In this document: in pieces, positions 1 through 5,437 of the stretch
How positions within the stretch are numbered: position 1 is the stretch's first letter
How the letters are laid out: every line of letters starts with the position of its first letter
DNA from: JBKPCD01 sp046727175
Lineage (GTDB): Bacteria > Acidobacteriota > Vicinamibacteria > Vicinamibacterales > 2-12-FULL-66-21
Direction of reading: 5' to 3'
Assembly: GCA_046727175.1 (NCBI GenBank)
Contig: JBKPCD010000290.1
Span: 1-5,757 of the forward strand
Length of the DNA: 5,757 nucleotides
Position numbers and translations under genes: made by a program
Notes under the pieces: model-generated
The model's database searches: none
What the model was told of the DNA's origin: nothing
Seen by the model: only the letters and a program-made list of their open reading frames with translations

Positions 1-36
1 CAACAGCGGCACAGGCGCTCCTTTATGCGATGTGAC

Positions 37-366
37 TTACGCCTCCAGCGCCCGGGCAATCGCCACAGCGATCCGGTTCCACTGCGCGGTCTCTTCCCCA
101 AGTTGCTTGCGGCCCGCTCGTGTGAGCGTGTAGTACTTCGCGCGCCGATTATTCTCGGACGGCTGCCAAGTCGAATTGAGCCAACCCGCCTCTTCGAGTC
201 GATGCAGGGCGGGGAACAGAGAACCCGGCTGGACGACGAACGTGCCGCCCGTGATTTGTTCGATCCGACGAGAGACGCCGAGGCCGTGCAGCTCTGCGGC
301 GGTGAGGGCCTTGAGGATCAACAGGTCGAGCGTGCCTTGGAGCAGGCTTGTGCCGCGATCTGCCAT
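37..366 (-). CDS. PadR-family transcriptional regulator
   Basis: This 109-residue protein is a small winged-helix DNA-binding repressor of the PadR type. The N-terminus has the family signature LLQGTLDLLILKAL (about residues 8-21). After it come the recognition-helix region with the PGSLFPALHRLEEAGWL block (about 47-61) and the wing containing RRAKYYTLTRAGRKQL (about 74-89). A short C-terminal helix completes the minimal PadR architecture, so the gene appears full length. It starts at an ATG (364-366) and ends in TAA. No strong Shine-Dalgarno is visible upstream. In Acidobacteria such short PadR genes commonly sit just upstream of a large MacB-like duplicated ABC permease gene (ADOP). Any such gene would lie left of position 37, outside the window, so that partnership is inferred. 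A palindrome and promoter-like boxes upstream suggest autoregulation. The inducing ligand cannot be read from sequence. Confidence 0.93.
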   Translation of the reverse strand: MADRGTSLLQGTLDLLILKALTAAELHGLGVSRRIEQITGGTFVVQPGSLFPALHRLEEAGWLNSTWQPSENNRRAKYYTLTRAGRKQLGEETAQWNRIAVAIARALEA

Positions 367-390
367 CGGAGTTTGGTCTCTGCTATCGAC

Positions 391-440
391 TGTCTATACG
401 ACACGGAATGTGCAGCGGTTCCTATCGAATGTCAATAGGA
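391..440 (-). promoter_or_regulatory. Candidate promoter/operator region of the padR gene
   Basis: Reading the minus strand toward the padR start, a perfect TTGACA hexamer lies at 435-430. It sits inside a 21-bp palindrome on the plus strand, TCCTAT (420-425) and ATAGGA (435-440), separated by 9 bp. Closer to the gene is a TATAGA hexamer (398-393), which is the best -10 candidate and would give a leader of roughly 20 nt. It overlaps a second small dyad, TGTC-TATAC-GACA (391-403). TTGACA and TATAGA are too far apart to be one promoter, and the hexamer 17 bp from TTGACA (CACATT) is a weak -10, so the exact promoter is unresolved. A palindrome over a -35 box upstream of a PadR gene fits an autoregulatory operator, but that is inference. 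Confidence 0.4.
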
Positions 441-511
441 GACCCCATTTCCCCGGCGCCTTCATCAGCCGAGCTGGCCTGTGGGCTCGGACCTTGAGGA
501 ACGCGCCTCCG

Positions 512-688
512 GTGCGCGTCTCGACCAAGGCGTATTTTGTGGCCCCGACTCTCTCGGCCAGCCGGTCGTTCGATCCGCTGCGGAGCGATTCACGCTTCCA
601 GGCGATCCTGGCGGAAGCGGAAGTGGGCCGACAGCAAGCGCTGGCGGCTTTCCGCGAAGCCGGAGGAGAGCGACTCCTGGGTCGGTGA
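512..688 (+). pseudogene. Remnant: C-terminal tail of a TPR-containing kinase/regulator-like protein
   Basis: This plus-strand frame ends in TGA at 686-688. It reads a stretch that resembles the extreme C-terminus of large bacterial serine/threonine kinases or winged-helix regulators with TPR or TolB-like repeats. The signature is SFDPLRSDSRFQAILAEAE followed by GRQQALAAFREAGGERLLG. The 'DPLRSDPRF' block characteristically marks the final repeat of those proteins. Nothing recognisable as the kinase, DNA-binding or remaining TPR region precedes it. Upstream of about position 512 the frame runs antisense through the padR gene. It is therefore best read as a tail left behind by a deletion or rearrangement. 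It ends 50 bp before the redoxin start. The family assignment rests on recalled motif similarity, and a chance open frame is a less likely alternative. Confidence 0.5.
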
Positions 689-738
689 CTTCGAGGCCGC
701 GGTGAAATGGATTCCTGGCAGCTACCTGAGGTTCATCG

Positions 739-1590
739 ATGAAAACCATTCTGCCGCTTCTGTTCTTTGGTGTTCTTGCCGGTTCGTGCCTCGTCGGCGC
801 GGCCGGCAAGTTGCCCGCCCTCACAGCGGAGCGCAGAGTGAACTCGGCGCCACTCACCGCCGCAGGGCTGCGTGGCAAGGTCGTACTAGTCGATGTCTGG
901 GAGTACACCTGCATCAACTGGATTCGTACCTTGCCCTATGTCCAGGCGTGGAATCGCGGGTACGCCTCGCTCGGCCTGGTCGTGGTCGGGGTCCACTCGC
1001 CGGAGTTCGAGTTCGGTAAGCGCGCCGAGAACATCGACCGTGGGATTCGCGACCACGGGCTGACGTATCCGATCGCGATCGACAATGAGTTCGCGATCTG
1101 GCGGGCGCTGGGCAACGACGCCTGGCCAGCGAAGTACCTCTTCGACGGCGAGGGAAAGCTGGTCAATCGCTGGGTGGGCGAGGGGCGCTATGACGAGATC
1201 GAATCCGAGATCCGGCGGCTCCTGGCAGCTACCAATCCTGGCGTTCAGCTGCCCGCTGTCAGCCGCGAGGCAACGGTGTTCGCGAGGACCGACCAGCCGT
1301 CTTACGCCGGGATCACCAACGAGACCTACATCGGGGTCTATGGCGCACGCTTGGAAAGCGTGGAACGCAAATCGAGAAACGACGTCAACGGTCGGCAATT
1401 GTCAACACCAGCTTGCCGCTCGTCTGTCGACTTTCCAGATCGCGATGCGCGGTCGCGATGTCGGCCAGCGGATAGGTGCGGTGGACTCGATATTTCAATC
1501 GACCGCTCCGCACGGCCTCGAAGACATCGAGCGCTCGCCAGACGAGCTCTTCGCGCGTCAGCAGATAGTGGGCGAGATTCGGCCGCGTGA
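739..1590 (+). CDS. Exported thioredoxin-like (DipZ-type redoxin) protein, C-terminally truncated
   Basis: The 283-residue frame begins at ATG 739, preceded by a GAGG Shine-Dalgarno (728-731) at 7 nt spacing. Residues 1-23 form a signal sequence; AGSC ending at Cys17 could be a degenerate lipobox. Residues about 24-165 are a thioredoxin-fold redoxin of the kind seen at the C-terminus of DipZ, with VDVWEYTCINWIRTLPYVQAW (in part, 51-71), VVGVHSPEFEF and NDAWPAKYLFD. The expected role is thiol-disulfide or redox chemistry outside the cytoplasm. The usual CxxC is C-I-N-W here, leaving one active-site Cys (Cys58); I recall natural homologues with the same CINW. After the TNETYIGVYGA block (193-203) homologues continue for roughly 120 residues as a beta-rich domain. 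Here similarity stops near residue 205-215, and the last 68 residues are antisense read-through of the oxidoreductase gene. The product is probably truncated and may be non-functional. Confidence 0.75.
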   Translation: MKTILPLLFFGVLAGSCLVGAAGKLPALTAERRVNSAPLTAAGLRGKVVLVDVWEYTCINWIRTLPYVQAWNRGYASLGLVVVGVHSPEFEFGKRAENIDRGIRDHGLTYPIAIDNEFAIWRALGNDAWPAKYLFDGEGKLVNRWVGEGRYDEIESEIRRLLAATNPGVQLPAVSREATVFARTDQPSYAGITNETYIGVYGARLESVERKSRNDVNGRQLSTPACRSSVDFPDRDARSRCRPADRCGGLDISIDRSARPRRHRALARRALRASADSGRDSAA

Positions 1591-2362
1591 GGAACAGGGA
1601 GCCCTTCGCGTTGAGAACAGCGGGATCGATCGGGGCGACCGATCCGCTCGATTGCCCGAACAGCGCGAGCGTGCCCCGAGGTCGCAGGCAGTTCAGACTC
1701 TTGTCGAACGTCGTCTTGCCGATCGAATCGTAGACCACATCCACGCCGCGACCGCCACTCGACCGCTTCACTTCCGTTTCGAAATCCTGCGTGGTGTAGA
1801 CGATGGTTTCGTCCGCGCCCAATTCGCGCGCGATCCGCGCTTTCTCGTCGTTGCCAACCGTGCCGAAGACCCGGGCTCCCCGCATTTTGGCCATCTGCAC
1901 GAGCATGACGCCAGTACCACCGGCCGCTGCGTGCACGAGGCATGAATCTCCCGGCTTCAGATCGAACGTGGAGTGCGTCAGGTAATGGGCGGTCATACCC
2001 TGCAGCAGAACCGCCGCAGCCGCGGTGAAGTCGAGTCCGTCCGGAATCTTCACGAGTTGCGAGGCCGGCACGACCGCATACTCGGCGTGTGAGCCGCGGG
2101 CCATGGCATACGCGACGCGGTCGCCCGGCGTGACGTCGGTCACGCCGGCGCCAACTACTTCGACGGTGCCCGCGCCCTCCACGCCAAGCGTGATCGGACG
2201 ATCGGCCTTGTACAGGCCGGTCCGGAAGTAGATGTCGATGAAGTTCACGCCGCTCGCAAGAATCCGAACGAGCGCCTGCCCGGCTGCTGGAACGGGTTTC
2301 GGGACGTCGGCGACGACCAGTTTTTCGGGCCCGCCAGGTTCGAGTACTTCGATACGCTTCAT
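1385..2362 (-). CDS. Zinc-independent NADPH:quinone oxidoreductase (MDR superfamily)
   Basis: This 325-residue protein matches the QorA/zeta-crystallin-type quinone reductases of the medium-chain dehydrogenase/reductase superfamily in length and layout. These cytoplasmic enzymes reduce quinones or related alpha,beta-unsaturated carbonyls with NADPH. The GroES-like N-terminal domain carries NFIDIYFRTGLY (about 40-51) and GVEGAGTVEVVG (60-71). The Rossmann domain has the nucleotide-binding HAAAGGTG motif (144-151), the typical VDVVYDSIG strand (207-215) and a GTLALFGQSSG block (230-240). The catalytic zinc ligands and structural zinc cysteine cluster of alcohol dehydrogenases are absent. The C-terminal block ending GKLVLTIADR is the normal family end, so the gene is intact. 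The start is ATG at 2360-2362 with only a weak GGCGGA-like ribosome site. Its 3' 206 nt overlap the anomalous tail of the convergent redoxin frame. The exact substrate cannot be assigned. Confidence 0.93.
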   Translation of the reverse strand: MKRIEVLEPGGPEKLVVADVPKPVPAAGQALVRILASGVNFIDIYFRTGLYKADRPITLGVEGAGTVEVVGAGVTDVTPGDRVAYAMARGSHAEYAVVPASQLVKIPDGLDFTAAAAVLLQGMTAHYLTHSTFDLKPGDSCLVHAAAGGTGVMLVQMAKMRGARVFGTVGNDEKARIARELGADETIVYTTQDFETEVKRSSGGRGVDVVYDSIGKTTFDKSLNCLRPRGTLALFGQSSGSVAPIDPAVLNAKGSLFLTRPNLAHYLLTREELVWRALDVFEAVRSGRLKYRVHRTYPLADIATAHRDLESRQTSGKLVLTIADR

Positions 2363-2441
2363 GAAATCCGCCGCTAAATCCGATCTCAGTCAGGTCCCAT
2401 CAAACTGTCCGTTGTTCACTGTCACGCGCCGACGGCCACTT

Positions 2442-2524
2442 CACAAAGGCCACGAAGGCACGAAGATCACGAAGGAAGGACATCGTGGTCTTCGTATCTT
2501 CGTGAGCTTCGTGAGATGCCTGTG
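2442..2524. repeat. ACGAAG-type intergenic inverted repeat
   Basis: The left arm (2442-2474) contains three copies of CACGAAG in succession (CACGAAGG, CACGAAGAT, CACGAAGG). The right arm (2490-2524) contains the reverse complement series (CTTCGTAT, CTTCGTGAG, CTTCGTGAG). The loop is about 15 nt. Read on one strand, the arms could fold into a long imperfect stem. Repeats of this flavour (CACGAAG units near CACAAAGG) are, to my knowledge, scattered between genes in acidobacteria, planctomycetes and verrucomicrobia. They are often mis-called as short open frames rich in FVSFV or similar. It lies downstream of the oxygenase gene and upstream of the quinone oxidoreductase gene. It could therefore terminate or stabilise the oxygenase transcript, though this is inference. 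Confidence 0.75.
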
Positions 2525-2548
2525 GGCAGTATCACCTCGCGCGTTCAC

Positions 2549-2590
2549 CAATCGCTGTAAATCTACATTCAGCAATCGACGATCAGCAAT
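2549..2590. repeat. Degenerate 7-bp tandem repeats
   Basis: On the minus strand this 42-bp stretch divides into six heptamers related to ATTGCTG: ATTGCTG, ATCGTCG, ATTGCTG, AATGTAG, ATTTACA and GCGATTG. Two copies are identical (2584-2590 and 2570-2576). It lies 8 bp beyond the stop of the oxygenase gene and 24 bp from the ACGAAG inverted repeat. Heptamer runs of this sort occur between genes in related genomes as I recall them. The function is unknown. It is too degenerate and short to be a CRISPR array. Confidence 0.5.
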
Positions 2591-2597
2591 GCTTTGT

Positions 2598-3308
2598 CTA
2601 CTTGGCGTCATGAAAGATCACACCGAGCGTGTAGCGCGTGCCGGACCGTACGCGGCCGACGCCGTGTCGCACGTTGACACGATAGTGGCCGCGCGCTCCC
2701 TTGACGGGTCGCGTTCGCGTAGTGAAGAACACGAGCGCACCCTGTTCTCCTGTGATCACCTCGCCGGCGGATTGTGCGCGGGGCCGCTGCTCGACGAGCA
2801 GGAACTCGCCGCCGTTGTAATCGACGCTGGGGCGACTGAGGAAGCAGACGAGCTGTAACGGAAAAGCGACCTCCCCATAGAGGTCCTGATGCAGGCAGTT
2901 GTAGCCGCCACTCTCGTAATGGAGCAGCAACGGCGTGGGCCTGGTCTGCCCGTGTGCCGCGCAGCGATCGAGAAAGGCCTCGAGCGTGGCGGGATATCGT
3001 TCGGTCACGCCGAGCGCGTCGTTCCACGCGTTCGCGACGTCAGCAAGGCGAGGATAGCAACGGGCGCGCAGAGACTCGACGAGCTCGGGAAGCGGGCGCG
3101 CGAAGTACTGGTAATCACCGAGTCCGAACCGGTGGCGCGCCATGTCCACGCGATGCCGGAATCGCCGATCGTCGTCGTACAGCCGGACGAGCTCATTACA
3201 TTCCGCCGGCGTCAACACCGGCGGTGTTTCCGCGTAGCCGCGAGCCCAGAGGTCCTGTTCGATCCGGGTCCAATCGAGCGCGCCGAGGCGCGCGCCAATC
3301 GTGTGCAT
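2598..3308 (-). CDS. 2OG-Fe(II) oxygenase, DUF2086/Oxygenase-NA type
   Basis: This 236-residue protein is a non-haem iron, 2-oxoglutarate-dependent dioxygenase. The iron triad is H140-x-D142 in NCLHQDLYGE and H215 in NVRHGV. R225, ten residues later in SGTRYTLGVIFHDA, is the expected 2-oxoglutarate ligand. Highly characteristic blocks match the family I know as COG3826/DUF2086 (Pfam name Oxygenase-NA): CNELVRLYDDDRRFRHRVDM (about 37-56), FGLGDYQYFARPLPELV, GQTRPTPLLLHY (120-131), GGEFLLVEQRPRAQS and GALVFF. The length equals the usual family length, so it appears intact and catalytically competent. Family members have been proposed to act on damaged nucleic acid, but the substrate is not established and no DNA-repair partner gene is visible here. 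The start ATG (3306-3308) has no Shine-Dalgarno. A GATAAT box lies five bases upstream, so a leaderless transcript is possible. Confidence 0.92.
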   Translation of the reverse strand: MHTIGARLGALDWTRIEQDLWARGYAETPPVLTPAECNELVRLYDDDRRFRHRVDMARHRFGLGDYQYFARPLPELVESLRARCYPRLADVANAWNDALGVTERYPATLEAFLDRCAAHGQTRPTPLLLHYESGGYNCLHQDLYGEVAFPLQLVCFLSRPSVDYNGGEFLLVEQRPRAQSAGEVITGEQGALVFFTTRTRPVKGARGHYRVNVRHGVGRVRSGTRYTLGVIFHDAK

Positions 3309-3313
3309 CCCGG

Positions 3314-3319
3314 ATTATC
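3314..3319 (-). promoter_or_regulatory. Candidate -10 box of the oxygenase gene
   Basis: On the minus strand a GATAAT hexamer lies five bases upstream of the oxygenase ATG. No ribosome-binding site is present. Transcription from this box would start at or very near the ATG, giving a leaderless mRNA. The -35 position (about 3337-3342, reading GTGTTC) matches the consensus poorly, so this is a tentative call. Confidence 0.25.
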
Positions 3320-3370
3320 GCGCGTTGGCACCCATCGAACACTCCGAAGATTGCCGTCAAAGACTGCGGC

Positions 3371-3536
3371 CTAGTGGCTCGGATCAGCTGAATCGGTAGC
3401 ACCTTTCGGGCGGGGCATCCCGGCTGGCGGCGTTGCTCCTCCCTCAAATACTGCCGGTATTCTCGGTCGTCGCGCCTTGCCATCCGGGCGCCGCGCTCCG
3501 AAATCTGCTACCGATTCAGCTGATACGAGCCACTAG
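3371..3536. mobile_element. MITE-like palindromic element with TA/CTAG ends
   Basis: The two ends are near-perfect inverted repeats. Positions 3371-3401 and the reverse complement of 3506-3536 agree at 30 of 31 positions; the one difference is G versus T at the twelfth base. Both begin CTAGTGGCTCG and continue ATCAGCTGAATCGGTAGCA. Weaker pairing extends inward about 30 bp more on each side (TTTCGG, CCCGG, TGGC and GGCG blocks). At the centre is a small perfect hairpin, AATAC-TGCCG-GTATT (3447-3461). The whole element can therefore fold on itself. It has no plausible gene; open frames crossing it read LPIQLIRAT from both ends because of the symmetry. If the flanking TA (3372-3373, 3534-3535) is a target duplication, the core is 160 bp. 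TA duplications within CTAG are typical of IS630/Tc1-mariner transposases, suggesting a non-autonomous relative. No transposase is present here. Confidence 0.75.
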
Positions 3537-3555
3537 CAGGATCCTGACGTCCGTC

Positions 3556-5319
3556 TTATCTCACCGCCCCCCAGGATCGCTGAAACTCGGCGTAAGTGAT
3601 TTGAGTGGCGCGCTCGAACGCCGCGTCGAAGGTCATGCCGTCGCCAAGATTCTGCAGGAGACTGAGGATGGCAGGCATTCCCGCCTGATCGACCAGCGCG
3701 CGCACCGCGGCGGCGCTCTCCGAATACGCGAGCCTGGCCTGATCGCCCGACAAGCCGTCGAACGAGGTTTCCAATCGCGACAACGGAATGGATGGCGCTG
3801 CCGCGGTCTCGCTGTTCGACGAAGGCGATGAATCACCGTCCGGCTTCGCCGCTGGCTCGAACATCAATGCGAGCCCTTCATTGAGCCACTGCGGGACGCC
3901 GCGTGACGCGAGGCTGCGGACGAGTGCATGCGTGAATTCGTGACAGAGGATCCGGTCAAGCTCTCGTGGGTTCCGCAGCGCGCCGCGGATGGGCACGCGG
4001 ATTCGGCCGTCGAACGACCCTGCCGCCCATGACGGCGATCGCGTGATGTCGCGGAATTGCTCCTGCGTATACAAAACGACGGTTACCGGCTCCATCGGAT
4101 ACGCGCCGATGGCGGTGCCGATCCGCCAGTACGCCGCCTCGAGGAGCTCGACCGTCTTCGCCGCAATCTCTTCCTCGGCGGGACCCTCGAACATCACCGT
4201 GAAGTGATCACCGAGCCGTTGACTGAAGCGCCCGTGAAGTTCGGCTTCGTGCCGCCACGCGTCGAGCTTTGCGGTCATCATCGCATCCCCGGGCGTGCGC
4301 GCCACCGCCTGCTCGTACACCTGAATCGCTCCGTCGAGATCGGCCTTGCGATAGAGGACTTGTCCGTAAAGGCGCGACGCTTCCGTCGATGACGGATCGA
4401 TCTGCAGCGCGCCGGAGAGATGCTGGCGGGCTTCTTCCAGCCGTCCGAGGAGATACGCGGCAAGGCCGGCGCCGACCATCGCGTTCACGTTCCGAGGCTC
4501 CAGCCGCAGTGCGTCGCGAAATGCGAGAGACGCCTCCTGCGCCTGACCCGCGCGAATTGCTGCCCATCCGGTTTTCTGGGCCTCGACGGCGGTCAGGCCC
4601 TGCGCGCTCGCAAGGGACGGAAACAGCATCACCACCAGGAGCAGCGCCAGCCATGAGCGATGAAGCGGCCGCACACGATACGCGATCAATCCAAAGCTGA
4701 CGAGTCCTGTAAGCCATCCGAGTACGATCAGCGTGCGCGTGGACCCACTTGGCTCGTTCCGTGAGGTCACGGCGAATTCGATCCGGATTTCAGTCTGCTG
4801 TGCGTCGCGACGTTGGCTGTCAATGGTGATTGCCGGTGTCGTCGGCACCAGCGCGTTCACGAGATATGCGCTTCGCTCGGGCCGATGACGATTGCGATAG
4901 AAGATCGTGTGGCGGCCAGGCGCGTCCACGTGCACCGGCGACGTGACGCGCACGCGAATCGTACCCGTGCCCGCCCGCATCGCATCGAATGTCGGGTAGC
5001 TGTAGTCGGTCAGCGTCAGCGGCACGCGGTGGTCGTCGACGGCGATCTGAAGATCCTGCAGCACCTCGTTCGCGTACGTCCGCGCCTCCGACGCCGAGAT
5101 CACGCCATCACGATCGGAGTTGATATGGAGGAACACCCAGGGCGCGATCTCGATGCCCGGCGTGAGATCGAGCTCGATGGCGACGCGATCCTGCAATAGC
5201 TCGATTCGGCTGGCTTGCAGGTACTGATCGAGGACGTGCGCGTAGGCCGAGGGTGGCGCTGCGATGTGCAGCGCGAGCCCGAGCAGGAGAAGACGACGCA
5301 ACGCCGCGTGCTGCCGCAT
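3556..5319 (-). CDS. Exported fusion: HupE/UreJ-like EF-hand domain + TM hairpin + TPR + gluzincin peptidase
   Basis: Starting at ATG 5317-5319 the product has 587 residues. Residues 1-27 are a signal peptide (RR, LLLLGLAL, cleavage near AYA). Residues 28-195 resemble the exported N-terminal domain of HupE/UreJ-type proteins and hold an EF-hand-like loop, NSDRDGVISASE (67-78). A transmembrane helix (196-214) is followed by a basic loop (YRVRPLHR). The next hydrophobic segment (222-239) ends ASA-Q and looks exactly like a second signal peptide. Then come about three TPR units (244-343) and a peptidase-MA-like domain with zinc motif HEFTH (460-464) and the third ligand Glu481 in PQWLNEGLA. A Ser/Ala-rich linker follows at about 490-510. 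The basic loop favours a hairpin that leaves both large domains outside the cytoplasm. A longer start at GTG 5364 would put charged residues before the signal peptide and is disfavoured. It follows the DUF3500 gene by 118 bp on the same strand. Confidence 0.85.
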   Translation of the reverse strand: MRQHAALRRLLLLGLALHIAAPPSAYAHVLDQYLQASRIELLQDRVAIELDLTPGIEIAPWVFLHINSDRDGVISASEARTYANEVLQDLQIAVDDHRVPLTLTDYSYPTFDAMRAGTGTIRVRVTSPVHVDAPGRHTIFYRNRHRPERSAYLVNALVPTTPAITIDSQRRDAQQTEIRIEFAVTSRNEPSGSTRTLIVLGWLTGLVSFGLIAYRVRPLHRSWLALLLVVMLFPSLASAQGLTAVEAQKTGWAAIRAGQAQEASLAFRDALRLEPRNVNAMVGAGLAAYLLGRLEEARQHLSGALQIDPSSTEASRLYGQVLYRKADLDGAIQVYEQAVARTPGDAMMTAKLDAWRHEAELHGRFSQRLGDHFTVMFEGPAEEEIAAKTVELLEAAYWRIGTAIGAYPMEPVTVVLYTQEQFRDITRSPSWAAGSFDGRIRVPIRGALRNPRELDRILCHEFTHALVRSLASRGVPQWLNEGLALMFEPAAKPDGDSSPSSNSETAAAPSIPLSRLETSFDGLSGDQARLAYSESAAAVRALVDQAGMPAILSLLQNLGDGMTFDAAFERATQITYAEFQRSWGAVR

Positions 5320-5333
5320 GTCGTTTCTCAACC

Positions 5334-5432
5334 GGGGGACTTCGTCCCGCCGGCCCCCTTCCACGGTCGCTCGCGGGGACCCCTTCGATCCCCACTCCGC
5401 TCCCGTGGCTCACTCGCGCTCGTTCGCTCGTT
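5334..5432. repeat. Hairpin- and repeat-rich leader between DUF3500 and fusion-protein genes
   Basis: This 118-bp gap contains several structured sequences. GGGAC-TTC-GTCCC (5336-5348) is a tight hairpin beginning 17 nt upstream of the fusion-protein ATG and is flanked by G and C runs. GGGGA (5375-5379) pairs with TCCCC (5389-5393) across a 9-nt loop. CGCTCGTT occurs twice in tandem (5417-5432). Strings of this kind (CGAACGAGCG units, then a GGGGATCGAAGGGGTCCCC palindrome) recur in intergenic DNA of related genomes as far as I recall. It could be a dispersed repeat, an attenuator or mRNA-stability structure between co-transcribed genes, or a terminator. No T-run follows the stems on either strand, so classical intrinsic termination is not supported. 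Confidence 0.5.
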
Positions 5433-5437
5433 CGTAC

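Noticed and set aside
465..917. Minus-strand 150-residue open frame
   Set aside because: Composition is low-complexity (Arg, Pro, Ser), there is no motif, and it is antisense to the redoxin start and the TPR tail remnant.
1085..1945. Plus-strand 286-residue open frame
   Set aside because: Long open shadows are common in GC-rich DNA. It is out of frame with the redoxin and antisense to the well-supported quinone oxidoreductase, and it has no domain.
2442..2590. Possible CRISPR array
   Set aside because: The repeats are 7-8 bp with no spacers of uniform length, and the first group is an inverted repeat rather than direct repeats with spacers. No cas genes are present.
2232..2858. Plus-strand 208-residue open frame including RIFVSFV
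   Set aside because: The FVSFV stretch is simply the translation of the CTTCGTG repeats, and the rest is antisense to the oxidoreductase and oxygenase genes.
3196..3483. Minus-strand 95-residue open frame rich in Arg
   Set aside because: It covers half of the MITE-like element and the start of the oxygenase gene in another frame. Its peptide reflects the repeat and has no recognisable domain.
3433..3831. Plus-strand 132-residue open frame starting in the palindromic element
   Set aside because: It starts inside the inverted repeat and runs antisense through the peptidase gene, so it is a shadow frame.
5320..5364. Longer fusion-protein start at GTG 5362-5364
   Set aside because: It would add 15 charged residues in front of a clear signal peptide, and these are encoded by the hairpin repeat. 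ATG at 5317-5319 gives a normal signal peptide.
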